A stretch of 17,693 bases of DNA, taken from contig CAZQXO010000041.1 of NCBI GenBank assembly GCA_964597445.1, forward strand, positions 1 through 17,693, given 5' to 3'. Both the position numbers and the translations under genes were made by a program. Source of the DNA: UBA10649 sp964597445 (GTDB taxonomy: Bacteria; Actinomycetota; Actinomycetes; S36-B12). Positions 6,120-13,555 of this stretch are shown here, piece by piece. The notes below the pieces were generated by a model. That model did no database searches. It had not been told where the DNA came from and worked only from the letters and a program-made list of their open reading frames with translations. Every line of letters begins with the position of its first letter. Within the stretch, counting starts at the first letter, position 1.

Positions 6120-8363
6120 TCACGCCTTCTCCAGGTAGTCCGCCTGGTCCTCGCGCACGAGCGCCTCGACGGCCTCCGCCAGCCCCGGGACCGAGAGCAG
6201 TGTCGGGTCACGGTCCACGACCTCGCCAGCCCACCGACGGGCCTCCTCGATGACGTCCTGGTGGCGCACCACCTCCAGCAGGCGCAGCGACCGCCGTGCA
6301 CCGGACTGCGAACGTCCGAGGACATCTCCTTCGCGTCGGAGCTCGAGGTCCATCTCCGACAGGGCGAAGCCATCGGTCGTCGAGGCCACCGCGTCCAGCC
6401 GTGCTCGCGCGGGCGATCCGGCCGGGGCATCCGTCACTAGGAGGCACAGGCCCGGCAGCGTGCCGCGACCGATGCGCCCGCGAAGCTGGTGGAGCTGCGA
6501 GATGCCGAAGCGGTCCGCGTCCATGATGACCATCATCGTGGCCTCGGGCACGTCCACGCCGACCTCGATCACCGTCGTCGAGACGAGAACGTCGAGGGCC
6601 TCCGAGTCCCGCGGCCCGGAGAAGCGACGCATGACCTCGTCCTTGGCGTCGGCCGGCATGCGACCGTGCAGGACGCCCACCCGGGATCCCGCGAGTGGGC
6701 CGTCCGCGAGGACGCGGGCGACCTCGAGTGCGGCGGCGGCAGGCCGGGCGCCGACCTGCGCGTCGCCCGCATCCTGCTCCGGAGTCAGGTCCGTCTCGGG
6801 CATCGCCTCGCTGGCGCCCTCCTCGTCCGCCTCGTCGCCGATGCGAGGGCACACGAGAAACACGCGATGGCCCTGGTCGACCTCCTCCTGGACGCGCTGC
6901 CAGGCCCGGGCCAGGTGCGCGGGCTGCTCCCCCGCCACAACCACGTGCGTGGTCACCGGGGCGCGTCCCGCCGGGACCTCGCCGAGCGTCGACACGTCGA
7001 CGTCACCGAAGGTCGTCATGGCCACGGTGCGCGGGATCGGCGTCGCCGTCATGACGAGGACGTGCGGGCGCGTTCCCGCCCGCGACTTCGCGGCGAGTGC
7101 AGCCCGCTGCTCGACCCCGAACCGGTGCTGCTCGTCGACCACGACGAGGGCGAGGTCGTGGAAGTCCACGCGCTCCTGGAGGAGCGCATGCGTTCCGATG
7201 ACGATTCCGGCGTCACCCGAGACGACATCCAGCAACTGGCCCCGCCGCTCGGCGGTGCGCTGGGAACCGGTCAGCAGCGCGACGCGGGTACCGATGTCCG
7301 CACCACCCAGCCGACCACGCTCCGCCAGGGGGCCCAGCATCGCGGTGATGGACCGGTGGTGCTGGACGGCGAGGACCTCCGTCGGAGCCAGGAGGGCGGC
7401 CTGCCCGCCAGAATCCACGACACGCAGCATGGCGCGGAGGGCCACGACGGTCTTGCCGCTGCCGACGTCCCCCTGCAGCAGGCGATGCATGGGGTGCTCC
7501 GCGCCCATGTCCTGGGCGATCTGGTCGGACACCTCCCGCTGCCCGGGGGTCAGCGAGAAGGGCAGCCTCGCATCGAAGGCGTCCACGAGCGGGCTGCTGC
7601 TCGGCACCCGACGCGTCGCCGACAGGGCTCGAGTGGCGGCACGTCGCTGCGCCAGGACGACCTGGAGAACGAAAGCCTCCTCGAAGCGCAGGCGCTCGAC
7701 CGCGGCGTCGATGTCCGCCCAGGACGTCGGGCGATGGATCGCCTTGAGCGCACTCCCGAGGTCGAGGAAGCCATGCTGCTGGAGCACACCGTCGGGAAGC
7801 GGATCAGCGACATCGTCCGCCAGCGGCAGGACGAGGTCCATCGCCGCCGCCACCTGCCACGAGGTGATGCCCTTCGACGCGGAGTAGATGGGGAGCAGCG
7901 CGCCGGCGAAGTCGAGGACGGACGCGTCGGCATCGGAGATGCCGTCCGGCAGGAGCTGGAAGTCCGGATGCGCGAGCTGCAGGCCGCCGCGATGCCTGCT
8001 CACCTGGCCGGCGAAGAGTCCCCGCCGACCGGGGCGCAGGTCGCGCTCGCGCCACTTCTGGTTGAAGAACGTCAGGGTCATCGAGGCCCGCCCGTCGCTG
8101 ATGACCGCCTCGAGGATCGAGCCACGTCGCTGACGCATCGGTCGCACGGTGACCGAGAGGACCTCCGCCATCACGGTGACCTGCTCGCCCTCGACGAGTT
8201 CGCCGAGGTCGGTCAGCTCCCCTCGCTCGGCGTATCGGCGGGGATAGTGCCGCAGAAGGTCACCGACCGTCGTGAGGCCCAGGCCCCTCTGGAGAGCCGT
8301 GGCCGTCTTCGCTCCCACCACCCTCGACAGGCCGGTACCGAGCACGGCGCCGGTTCCGCTCAC
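6120..8363 (-). CDS. recG: ATP-dependent DNA helicase RecG
   Basis: A 747-residue superfamily 2 helicase. An N-terminal wedge/OB region covers roughly 1-250. Walker A GDVGSGKT is at 298-305, the DEQH box at 410-413 (VVVDEQHRFG) and motif III TATPIPRT at 439-446. Motifs V and VI follow with DVLVSTTVIEVGVDVPEA and QLRGRIGRG. RecG remodels stalled forks and branched DNA. An acidic insertion of about 35 residues after VFLVCPRI (about 508-542) lies within the helicase region. Start is GTG at 8363 in a 4-bp GTGA overlap with the upstream FakA-like gene. The FakA/YloV-recG pairing is common in Gram-positive bacteria. Confidence 0.96.
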   Translation of the reverse strand: MSGTGAVLGTGLSRVVGAKTATALQRGLGLTTVGDLLRHYPRRYAERGELTDLGELVEGEQVTVMAEVLSVTVRPMRQRRGSILEAVISDGRASMTLTFFNQKWRERDLRPGRRGLFAGQVSRHRGGLQLAHPDFQLLPDGISDADASVLDFAGALLPIYSASKGITSWQVAAAMDLVLPLADDVADPLPDGVLQQHGFLDLGSALKAIHRPTSWADIDAAVERLRFEEAFVLQVVLAQRRAATRALSATRRVPSSSPLVDAFDARLPFSLTPGQREVSDQIAQDMGAEHPMHRLLQGDVGSGKTVVALRAMLRVVDSGGQAALLAPTEVLAVQHHRSITAMLGPLAERGRLGGADIGTRVALLTGSQRTAERRGQLLDVVSGDAGIVIGTHALLQERVDFHDLALVVVDEQHRFGVEQRAALAAKSRAGTRPHVLVMTATPIPRTVAMTTFGDVDVSTLGEVPAGRAPVTTHVVVAGEQPAHLARAWQRVQEEVDQGHRVFLVCPRIGDEADEEGASEAMPETDLTPEQDAGDAQVGARPAAAALEVARVLADGPLAGSRVGVLHGRMPADAKDEVMRRFSGPRDSEALDVLVSTTVIEVGVDVPEATMMVIMDADRFGISQLHQLRGRIGRGTLPGLCLLVTDAPAGSPARARLDAVASTTDGFALSEMDLELRREGDVLGRSQSGARRSLRLLEVVRHQDVIEEARRWAGEVVDRDPTLLSVPGLAEAVEALVREDQADYLEKA

Positions 8364-10012
8364 TCCACCCCCACGATGACCGGCCAGAGCGGCTGATCCC
8401 CATCGACCAGGCTCATCTCGACCAGGGGGAACGTGCGGGCGACCCAGGCTGCGAGCCGCTGCCGCTGGCTCTCGCGTGCATCGACCCCGAACACGAGCGT
8501 CACGAGCTCGCCACCGATCGCCAGCATGCCCGACAGGATCTCGCGCACGGACTCCTCGATGTCAGACCCCACAACGACGATGTCGCCATCGACGACCCCG
8601 AGGACGTCACCCTCGGCGCACGGACCGGCCGTGGTGAGGGCCGCCCTGCTCGCGATCGTGACGGCGCCGTACCGCGTCGCTCCTGCGGCACGGGTCATGG
8701 CGATGACGTCCTCCTCGAAGGAGGCATCCGGGTCGTGCACGGCCACCGCGGCCAGGGTCTGGACGATGGATCGCGTGGGGATCACGGCGACCCTCAGCCC
8801 GCCCGCGCGAGCCTCCTCCGCTGCCAGCTCGGCGACGCCTGTCGTGTCGGAGTCGCTCGGCAGCAGGACCACGTCGCTCGCCCCAGTGGCTCGGATCCCG
8901 CCCAGCAGCTCCGCCGTCGAGGGCCGGACGCGTGGGAGTGCCGGGACGACCTCGACCCCAGCCACGGACAGCACCTCGGCGACACCGGGGCCGTGCGACA
9001 CCGCCACGATCCCGCGGGAGAGGCTCGTCGGCACGCTGCCCTCACGTTCCTGGGCGGTGGACAGATGCGTGATGCGGATGTCCTGAGGCGTGCCGGCCCG
9101 CAGGCCGGCTTCCACCGCAGCGCCCGCGTCGTCGACATGGACGTGGACGTTCCACAGCCCATCCCCGCCGACGATCACCAGACTGTCGCCGAGGGAGTCC
9201 AGGGCGAGACGGAGGTCCGAGACAGCGTCCTCGTCCGCCCGGAGAAGGAACATCACCTCGTAGGCCGGACCGCTGTAGCGGTGCGGGGGCGCGCCCTCGG
9301 CCGTGTCGCCGTGGGCCGGGCCGACCCCGTGCACACCCTCAGGGAGGGGCGGCGCGACGGGGACCGCCTCCCGCGCCAGGGCACGACGCAGCGCCCCGAG
9401 CACGAGCACCAGCCCCTGCCCGCCGGCGTCGACGACGCCAGCCCTCGCCAGGGCGGGCAGCAGGGTGGGCGTGCGCAGCAGCGCCTCCTCCGCCGCCTCC
9501 AGAGCCGCATCGAGGACGGTCGTGGCGCCGTCGGCCGCCTCGACGACGGACTCAGCGCCCTCGGCCGCAGCGCGGGCCACGGTGAGGATCGTGCCCTCGA
9601 CGGGATGCGCCACGGCGGCATACGCGAGGTCCGTCGCCCTGCGGAGCATGGCGTGCACCGCCGCTTCATCGAGGACCTCGCTCCAGGACTCGGCCATGCC
9701 CCGGAGGATCTGCGAGAGGATCACTCCCGAGTTGCCGCGGGCACCCAGCAGGGCGCCGTCGGCGAAGGCCCGGGCCGCCTCGGGGCCGGAGGTCACGGAC
9801 TCGCCGGCGCACCCCTCCACGCGCTCCACGGCAGCACTGACGGTGAGGACGAGGTTGGTCCCGGTGTCCCCATCGGGAACCGGGAACACGTTGAGCGCAT
9901 CGAGGTGCTCGCGAGCTGTGCCCAGCGCGGCGCGTGCATGGTGGGCCCAGGCCAGCACCACCGCTGCGGACGCCTCCTCAGCGGTGCCCGAGGGCTTCGA
10001 GCCCGATGCCAC
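8360..10012 (-). CDS. fakA: DAK2-domain protein, FakA-like fatty acid kinase subunit
   Basis: A 550-residue protein. The N-terminal DhaL-like kinase domain (about 10-205) has NVFPVPDGDTGTN (41-53) with the Mg-binding aspartates 47 and 49, LLGARGNSGVILSQ (88-101) and VVDAGGQGLV (193-202). The middle domain holds HVHVDD (290-295) and the C-terminal DegV-like domain runs from about 335 to 550. In Firmicutes FakA phosphorylates fatty acids presented by FakB, making acyl-phosphate; in actinobacteria this role is inferred. No FakB gene is in the window. The frame is open 100 codons further upstream, but GTG at 10012 is preceded 8 nt away by GAGGTGA, a full match to the anti-Shine-Dalgarno sequence, while upstream GTGs at 10033 and 10024 have weaker sites. 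It heads the recG operon. Confidence 0.9.
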   Translation of the reverse strand: MASGSKPSGTAEEASAAVVLAWAHHARAALGTAREHLDALNVFPVPDGDTGTNLVLTVSAAVERVEGCAGESVTSGPEAARAFADGALLGARGNSGVILSQILRGMAESWSEVLDEAAVHAMLRRATDLAYAAVAHPVEGTILTVARAAAEGAESVVEAADGATTVLDAALEAAEEALLRTPTLLPALARAGVVDAGGQGLVLVLGALRRALAREAVPVAPPLPEGVHGVGPAHGDTAEGAPPHRYSGPAYEVMFLLRADEDAVSDLRLALDSLGDSLVIVGGDGLWNVHVHVDDAGAAVEAGLRAGTPQDIRITHLSTAQEREGSVPTSLSRGIVAVSHGPGVAEVLSVAGVEVVPALPRVRPSTAELLGGIRATGASDVVLLPSDSDTTGVAELAAEEARAGGLRVAVIPTRSIVQTLAAVAVHDPDASFEEDVIAMTRAAGATRYGAVTIASRAALTTAGPCAEGDVLGVVDGDIVVVGSDIEESVREILSGMLAIGGELVTLVFGVDARESQRQRLAAWVARTFPLVEMSLVDGDQPLWPVIVGVE

Positions 10013-10055
10013 TGCCCGCCTCACCTCGCTCACCCGGATTCGACCTGATCCGCTG

Positions 10056-10061
10056 ACGGTA
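10056..10061 (-). promoter_or_regulatory. Possible -10 box for the FakA-like/recG operon
   Basis: TACCGT on the minus strand fits TAnnnT and would place transcription start near 10049, leaving a leader of about 37 nt that includes the GAGGTGA ribosome site. No clear -35 is visible. It lies within 15 bp of the proposed rpmB -35, so the two divergent promoters would overlap. Confidence 0.33.
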
Positions 10062-10069
10062 CCCTCAAT

Positions 10070-10099
10070 TTGGGGTCCCGCAGCGGGCTCGGCTAGTCT
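10070..10099 (+). promoter_or_regulatory. Possible rpmB promoter
   Basis: TTGGGG (10070-10075) and TAGTCT (10094-10099) are 18 bp apart on the plus strand, a weak -35 and a good TAnnnT -10. Between them is an 11-bp perfect dyad CCCGCAGCGGG (10077-10087), a possible operator. Transcription would begin near 10106, giving a leader of about 83 nt with two small hairpins (10108-10123 and 10157-10169). Confidence 0.4.
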
Positions 10100-10188
10100 T
10101 GGCCCCCGCGGCTCGTGGGCCGCACCTGACGCCGTCCTCGGGGCGGATCCCGACGACCGTCCCCGACGGATGAATGAAGGAGTGCACC

Positions 10189-10377
10189 GTGGCTGCCAAC
10201 TGCGATGTCTGCGGCAAGGGTCCCGGCTTCGGCAACAGCATCTCCCACTCGCACCGGCGGACCAAGCGCCGCTGGAACCCGAACATCCAGACCGTGCGCA
10301 CCGTGCAGAACGGCACACCCAAGCGCGTGAACGCCTGCACGTCGTGCATCAAGTCCGGCAAGATCACCCGCGCCTGA
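10189..10377 (+). CDS. rpmB: 50S ribosomal protein L28
   Basis: A 62-residue bL28 protein reading (M)AANCDVCGKGPGFGNSISHS at the start and RVNACTSCIKSGKI near the end. Cys5, Cys8, Cys50 and Cys53 form two CxxC pairs, so this is the zinc-binding C+ form. Start is GTG at 10189, with AAGGAG at 10177-10182 and 6-nt spacing; an upstream in-frame ATG at 10174 would put the ribosome site inside the gene and is rejected. It stands alone on the plus strand, divergent from the FakA-like gene and convergent with thiL, with only 3 nt between the two stop codons. Confidence 0.97.
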   Translation: MAANCDVCGKGPGFGNSISHSHRRTKRRWNPNIQTVRTVQNGTPKRVNACTSCIKSGKITRA

Positions 10378-10380
10378 CGC

Positions 10381-11334
10381 TCACCTGAAGTGGGCGAAGC
10401 CTCCGGGCGCGTCCCTCGGCTGACCGTCGACGGTGACCTGCGGGTCCCCCTCCGCCACCTGCCCCACGGGAATGAACCCCTCGGGCAGAGGCGACCCTGC
10501 CGGGAACGTGGCCAGAAGAGCGTGATCCTCGCCCCCCGTGAGCATCCACTCGCGCGGATCGAGGTGGAAGGCCGACGCCGCTGAGGCGAGCTCCTCCGGG
10601 ATCGCCCACCCCTCGGTGACGAGGTCGATGCGCACTCCCGAGGCCTCGGCCACGTGTCCCGCGTCGGCGACCAGGCCGTCGCTGACATCGATCATGGAGG
10701 TCGCTCCGGAGGACGCCGCCTGCGGACCGCGGTGATAGGGCGGCTCAGGGAACCGATGCGCGTTCACGAGGACCTTCGGCGAACGGAACCCCCGCGACAG
10801 GACGGCGAGTCCGGCCGCTGACCACCCCAGGCGTCCGGCGACCGCCACCTGATCGCCGGGTCGCGCGCCCGACCTGAGCACCGGCGGCCGCCCGCCGAGA
10901 TCCCCCAGCGCGGTCACGCTCAGCACGATGACCGGCGCCTCGACAACGTCGCCACCGACCAGCACGGCGCCCACGCTGGCCGCCTCCTCCGTCAGGCCGG
11001 CCGTGCATTCGACGGCCCACGCAGCCGGAAGGTCGGCGGGAGCCGCGAAGCCCACGACAAGCGCCGTCGTGGTGCCTCCCATGGCGGCGATGTCGGCGAG
11101 GGATGCCGCAGCGGCCTTGCGCCCGACATCCACTGCCGTCGACCAGTCGCGGCGGAAGTGCCGGCCTTCGACCAGCACATCGCACGTGACGGCGACCGGC
11201 GACGGGCCGAAGGACACCACCGCAGCGTCATCACCCGGGCCGACGGGGACCCGAGGATCCGCGGCAAGACCGGAGGTGATCCGGTCGATCAGCCCGAACT
11301 CGCCGGCCTGCCGGAGCGTGGCATCTGCACCCAT
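10381..11334 (-). CDS. thiL: Thiamine-monophosphate kinase
   Basis: A 317-residue enzyme of the PurM/ThiL fold. It carries GPGDDAAVV (32-40), VTCDVLVEGRHF (49-60), LADIAAMGGT (79-88), VGGDV (126-130), MIDVSDGLVAD (214-224) and LTGGEDHALLAT (265-276), the metal and ATP/TMP-binding motifs of ThiL. It phosphorylates thiamine monophosphate to the pyrophosphate cofactor. The ATG at 11334 matches the usual start (GADATLRQAGEFGLI) and has GGGAG about 9 nt upstream; a longer open frame reaches into ddl and is rejected. It follows ddl by 28 bp and was probably cotranscribed with it. In mycobacteria ung follows thiL; here the neighbour is rpmB. Confidence 0.95.
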   Translation of the reverse strand: MGADATLRQAGEFGLIDRITSGLAADPRVPVGPGDDAAVVSFGPSPVAVTCDVLVEGRHFRRDWSTAVDVGRKAAAASLADIAAMGGTTTALVVGFAAPADLPAAWAVECTAGLTEEAASVGAVLVGGDVVEAPVIVLSVTALGDLGGRPPVLRSGARPGDQVAVAGRLGWSAAGLAVLSRGFRSPKVLVNAHRFPEPPYHRGPQAASSGATSMIDVSDGLVADAGHVAEASGVRIDLVTEGWAIPEELASAASAFHLDPREWMLTGGEDHALLATFPAGSPLPEGFIPVGQVAEGDPQVTVDGQPRDAPGGFAHFR

Positions 11335-11362
11335 GCCGTCAGTCTCCCAGCGTGCACTCCGC

Positions 11363-12412
11363 TCAGTGCAGGCCGGTTCCCTTGCGCTGGGCGTCGGCCA
11401 CGAGGGCATCGACCAGGTCGGGGTAGTCGAGGCCTGACGCCGCCCACATCCGCGGGAACATCGAGATCGAGGTGAATCCCGGCATGGTGTTGACCTCGTT
11501 CACCAGCATGGAGCCATCGGCCCGGATGAAGAAGTCGACGCGAGCCAGCCCCTCGCACCCCAGTGCGTCGAAGGCACGCACGGCGAACTCCTGCACCTGC
11601 GCCTCCCACGACGGCGGCAGGTCCGCGGGCACGATCAGGTCAGCCGAGTCATCGAGGTACTTGGCCTCGAAGTCGTAGAAGTCGTGCTCCGCGCGGACGA
11701 CGATCTCCGCGCATCGGCTGGCACGCGGCTCACCCTCACCGTCGACGAGCACGCCGCACTCGATCTCGCGCGCATCCATGACGGCCGCTTCCACGATCAC
11801 CCTCGGATCGTGCCGCCGAGCCTCGACCAGGGCCGGCATGAGCTGCGAGGCCTCCGTGACCCGCGTGATGCCGAGGGAGGAGCCCGCACGACAGGGCTTG
11901 ACGAAGACCGGTAGCCCCAGTGCCTCCACCTGCCGGACTGCGTCCTCGGGGTCGCGTCGCCATGCGCGTTCCGTGATGGTGACCGATGCACCGATCGGAA
12001 GGCCGGCAGCCGCCAGCAGGGACTTCATGACGGCCTTGTCCATCGCCGCGCCGGAGGCCAGCACTCCCGACCCGACGAACGGCACCTCCAGGGTCTCGAG
12101 AAGTCCTTGGACCGAGCCGTCCTCACCCCAGGGCCCGTGCAGCACCGGAAAGGCCACGTCGACGTCGAGCGCCTCCTCGAGGGTGACGCGACGCGCCGTC
12201 GAGGAGACCTCCGGAAGGCGATCACGGTCGACAACGACGCCGAGGCCTGCATCATCAGCCATCACCCAGGTGCCGTCGCGACGGATGCCGATCACCCGCA
12301 CCTCGTAACGCTGCGGGTCCAGGGCAGCGACAATGGCGCGTCCGCTGACGCACGAGATCGCGTGCTCACTGCTGCGACCACCGAGCAGCACAGCGACCCG
12401 AATCCGTTCCAC
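11363..12412 (-). CDS. ddl: D-alanine--D-alanine ligase
   Basis: A 349-residue ATP-grasp ligase. Motifs are VAVLLGGRSSEH (6-17), VLHGPWGEDGSVQG (90-103), VKPCRAGSSLGI (171-182), FYDFEAKYL and, near the end, LVNEVNTMPGFTSISMFP with the metal-binding Glu and Asn. The Tyr in FYDFEAKYL is the pattern of D-Ala-D-Ala ligases rather than the D-Ala-D-Lac resistance type. It makes the dipeptide for peptidoglycan precursors. Start is GTG at 12412, fixed by the family N-terminus. No ribosome site lies at normal distance; instead TAGCGT ends 6 nt before the GTG, suggesting a leaderless mRNA. It is divergent from the PLP enzyme gene and upstream of thiL. Confidence 0.96.
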   Translation of the reverse strand: MERIRVAVLLGGRSSEHAISCVSGRAIVAALDPQRYEVRVIGIRRDGTWVMADDAGLGVVVDRDRLPEVSSTARRVTLEEALDVDVAFPVLHGPWGEDGSVQGLLETLEVPFVGSGVLASGAAMDKAVMKSLLAAAGLPIGASVTITERAWRRDPEDAVRQVEALGLPVFVKPCRAGSSLGITRVTEASQLMPALVEARRHDPRVIVEAAVMDAREIECGVLVDGEGEPRASRCAEIVVRAEHDFYDFEAKYLDDSADLIVPADLPPSWEAQVQEFAVRAFDALGCEGLARVDFFIRADGSMLVNEVNTMPGFTSISMFPRMWAASGLDYPDLVDALVADAQRKGTGLH

Positions 12413-12418
12413 GGGTCG

Positions 12419-12424
12419 ACGCTA
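12419..12424 (-). promoter_or_regulatory. Likely -10 box of ddl (leaderless)
   Basis: TAGCGT (TAnnnT) on the minus strand ends exactly 6 nt before the GTG start codon of ddl. That is the spacing expected when transcription begins at the start codon itself. No usable Shine-Dalgarno sequence is seen between box and start. The -35 region is not recognisable. Confidence 0.5.
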
Positions 12425-12456
12425 TCGCCCTCACCTGCGGATCCCGGCGACCCCGC

Positions 12457-12462
12457 TACGCT
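12457..12462 (+). promoter_or_regulatory. Likely -10 box of the PLP enzyme gene (leaderless)
   Basis: TACGCT (TAnnnT) on the plus strand ends exactly 6 nt before the ATG at 12469, mirroring the arrangement at ddl 56 bp away. The six bases between (CCGCCC) contain no ribosome site. The -35 region (CTGCGG around 12435-12440) is weak. Confidence 0.5.
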
Positions 12463-12468
12463 CCGCCC

Positions 12469-13536
12469 ATGGATCGGCAACCGTGGTCCCTCGAGACAGC
12501 CGCCGTGGTCGCGGGACGACCCGCCGCTTCCCCTGACGCCCCTCTCAACACGCCGATCGTCCCGGCCTCCACCTTCCATGCCGGGGGCGACTGGGAGTAC
12601 GCCCGCGAGGGAGGTCCCACGACGGCGGCATTGGAGGAGGCGATCGGCTCCCTGGAGCGCGGCAGGGCCGTGACGTTCAGCTCCGGGATGGCAGCCGCGA
12701 ACGCCATTCTCGACACCACGGCACCCGGCGCCGTGATCGTCGCCCCGAGTGCCGCCTACACCGGTGTGGCGGTGCGCCTCCGAGAGCTCGACGCGGCAGG
12801 CCGCATCCACCTGAGGATCGTCGACGTCGATGACACCGATGCCGTGATCGCGGCCTGCTCCGGCGCCTCGATGCTCTGGCTGGAGTCGCCGACCAACCCG
12901 CTCCTGCAGGTCGCGGATCTCGCCACATGCATCGCCGCGGGTCATGCGGCCGGTGCCGTCGTCGTCGTCGACAACACCTTCGCCACGCCGGTACTCCAGC
13001 AGCCCCTCGCTCTCGGCGCCGACATCGTGCTGCACAGCGTCACCAAGGCGATCAGCGGGCACTCGGACCTGCTGATGGGCGCAGTGGTCGCGAGCGACGA
13101 CGCGGTCGCCGAGACACTGCGCGTGCGTCGCGTCCTTCTCGGAGCCGCACCGAGTGCCTTCGACAGCTACCTCGCTCTGCGCGGACTGCGCACACTCGTG
13201 CTGCGAGTGGAACGCGCGCAGCAGAACGCTCGGACCATCACGGCACGACTGGCGGAGCACCCGGCGATCTCACGCGTGCGCTACCCCGGCTGGGGCACCA
13301 TCGCCGCCATCGAGCTGACCGGAGGCGCCGCCGCTGCCACTCTCCTCGGGGATCGGGTGTCCCTCTGGGTGCACGCCACGAGCCTCGGGGGCGTCGAGTC
13401 CCTGCTCGAGCGCCGTCGTCGCTGGCCGCTCGAGAGCAGCACCGTCCCCGACGACCTCGTGCGACTGTCCTTCGGGATCGAGGCTTCGGACGACCTCTGG
13501 GCTGATCTCGGCGGAGCCCTCGACTCGCTGACCTAG
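12469..13536 (+). CDS. Cys/Met-metabolism PLP-dependent enzyme (cystathionine gamma-synthase/lyase family), shortened
   Basis: A 355-residue fold-type I PLP enzyme. It keeps YAREGGPT (44-51, usual YSRSGNPT), FSSGMAAANAIL (70-81), Tyr97, WLESPTNPLL (137-146), VVDNTFATP (167-174) and the PLP-lysine motif HSVTKAISGHSD with Lys193. The SLGGVESL block near the C-terminus is also present. Family members convert O-acylhomoserine, cystathionine or methionine in transsulfuration. This protein is 25-45 residues shorter than most: after RVRYPG the usual HPxHxxAxxQMxGFGGM stretch is missing, and after GVESLLE the usual HPAxMTHA segment is replaced by RRRRWPLESSTVPDD. Substrate cannot be assigned. It is divergent from ddl, with an apparent leaderless start, and convergent with gpsA after 19 bp. 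Confidence 0.85.
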   Translation: MDRQPWSLETAAVVAGRPAASPDAPLNTPIVPASTFHAGGDWEYAREGGPTTAALEEAIGSLERGRAVTFSSGMAAANAILDTTAPGAVIVAPSAAYTGVAVRLRELDAAGRIHLRIVDVDDTDAVIAACSGASMLWLESPTNPLLQVADLATCIAAGHAAGAVVVVDNTFATPVLQQPLALGADIVLHSVTKAISGHSDLLMGAVVASDDAVAETLRVRRVLLGAAPSAFDSYLALRGLRTLVLRVERAQQNARTITARLAEHPAISRVRYPGWGTIAAIELTGGAAAATLLGDRVSLWVHATSLGGVESLLERRRRWPLESSTVPDDLVRLSFGIEASDDLWADLGGALDSLT

Positions 13537-13555
13537 GAGCCGTCGCCCCGTCCCG

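Noticed and set aside
6489..8396. Long open frame on the plus strand opposite recG (over 600 codons)
   Set aside because: Antisense frames stay open in very GC-rich genes because stop codons are rare. The translation has no recognisable domain and is Arg/His/Gly-rich, while the minus strand encodes a complete RecG with all helicase motifs.
10013..10318. N-terminal extension of the FakA-like protein by about 100 residues
   Set aside because: The extension is low-complexity, overlaps rpmB on the other strand and lacks family similarity; a full GAGGTGA ribosome site supports GTG at 10012.
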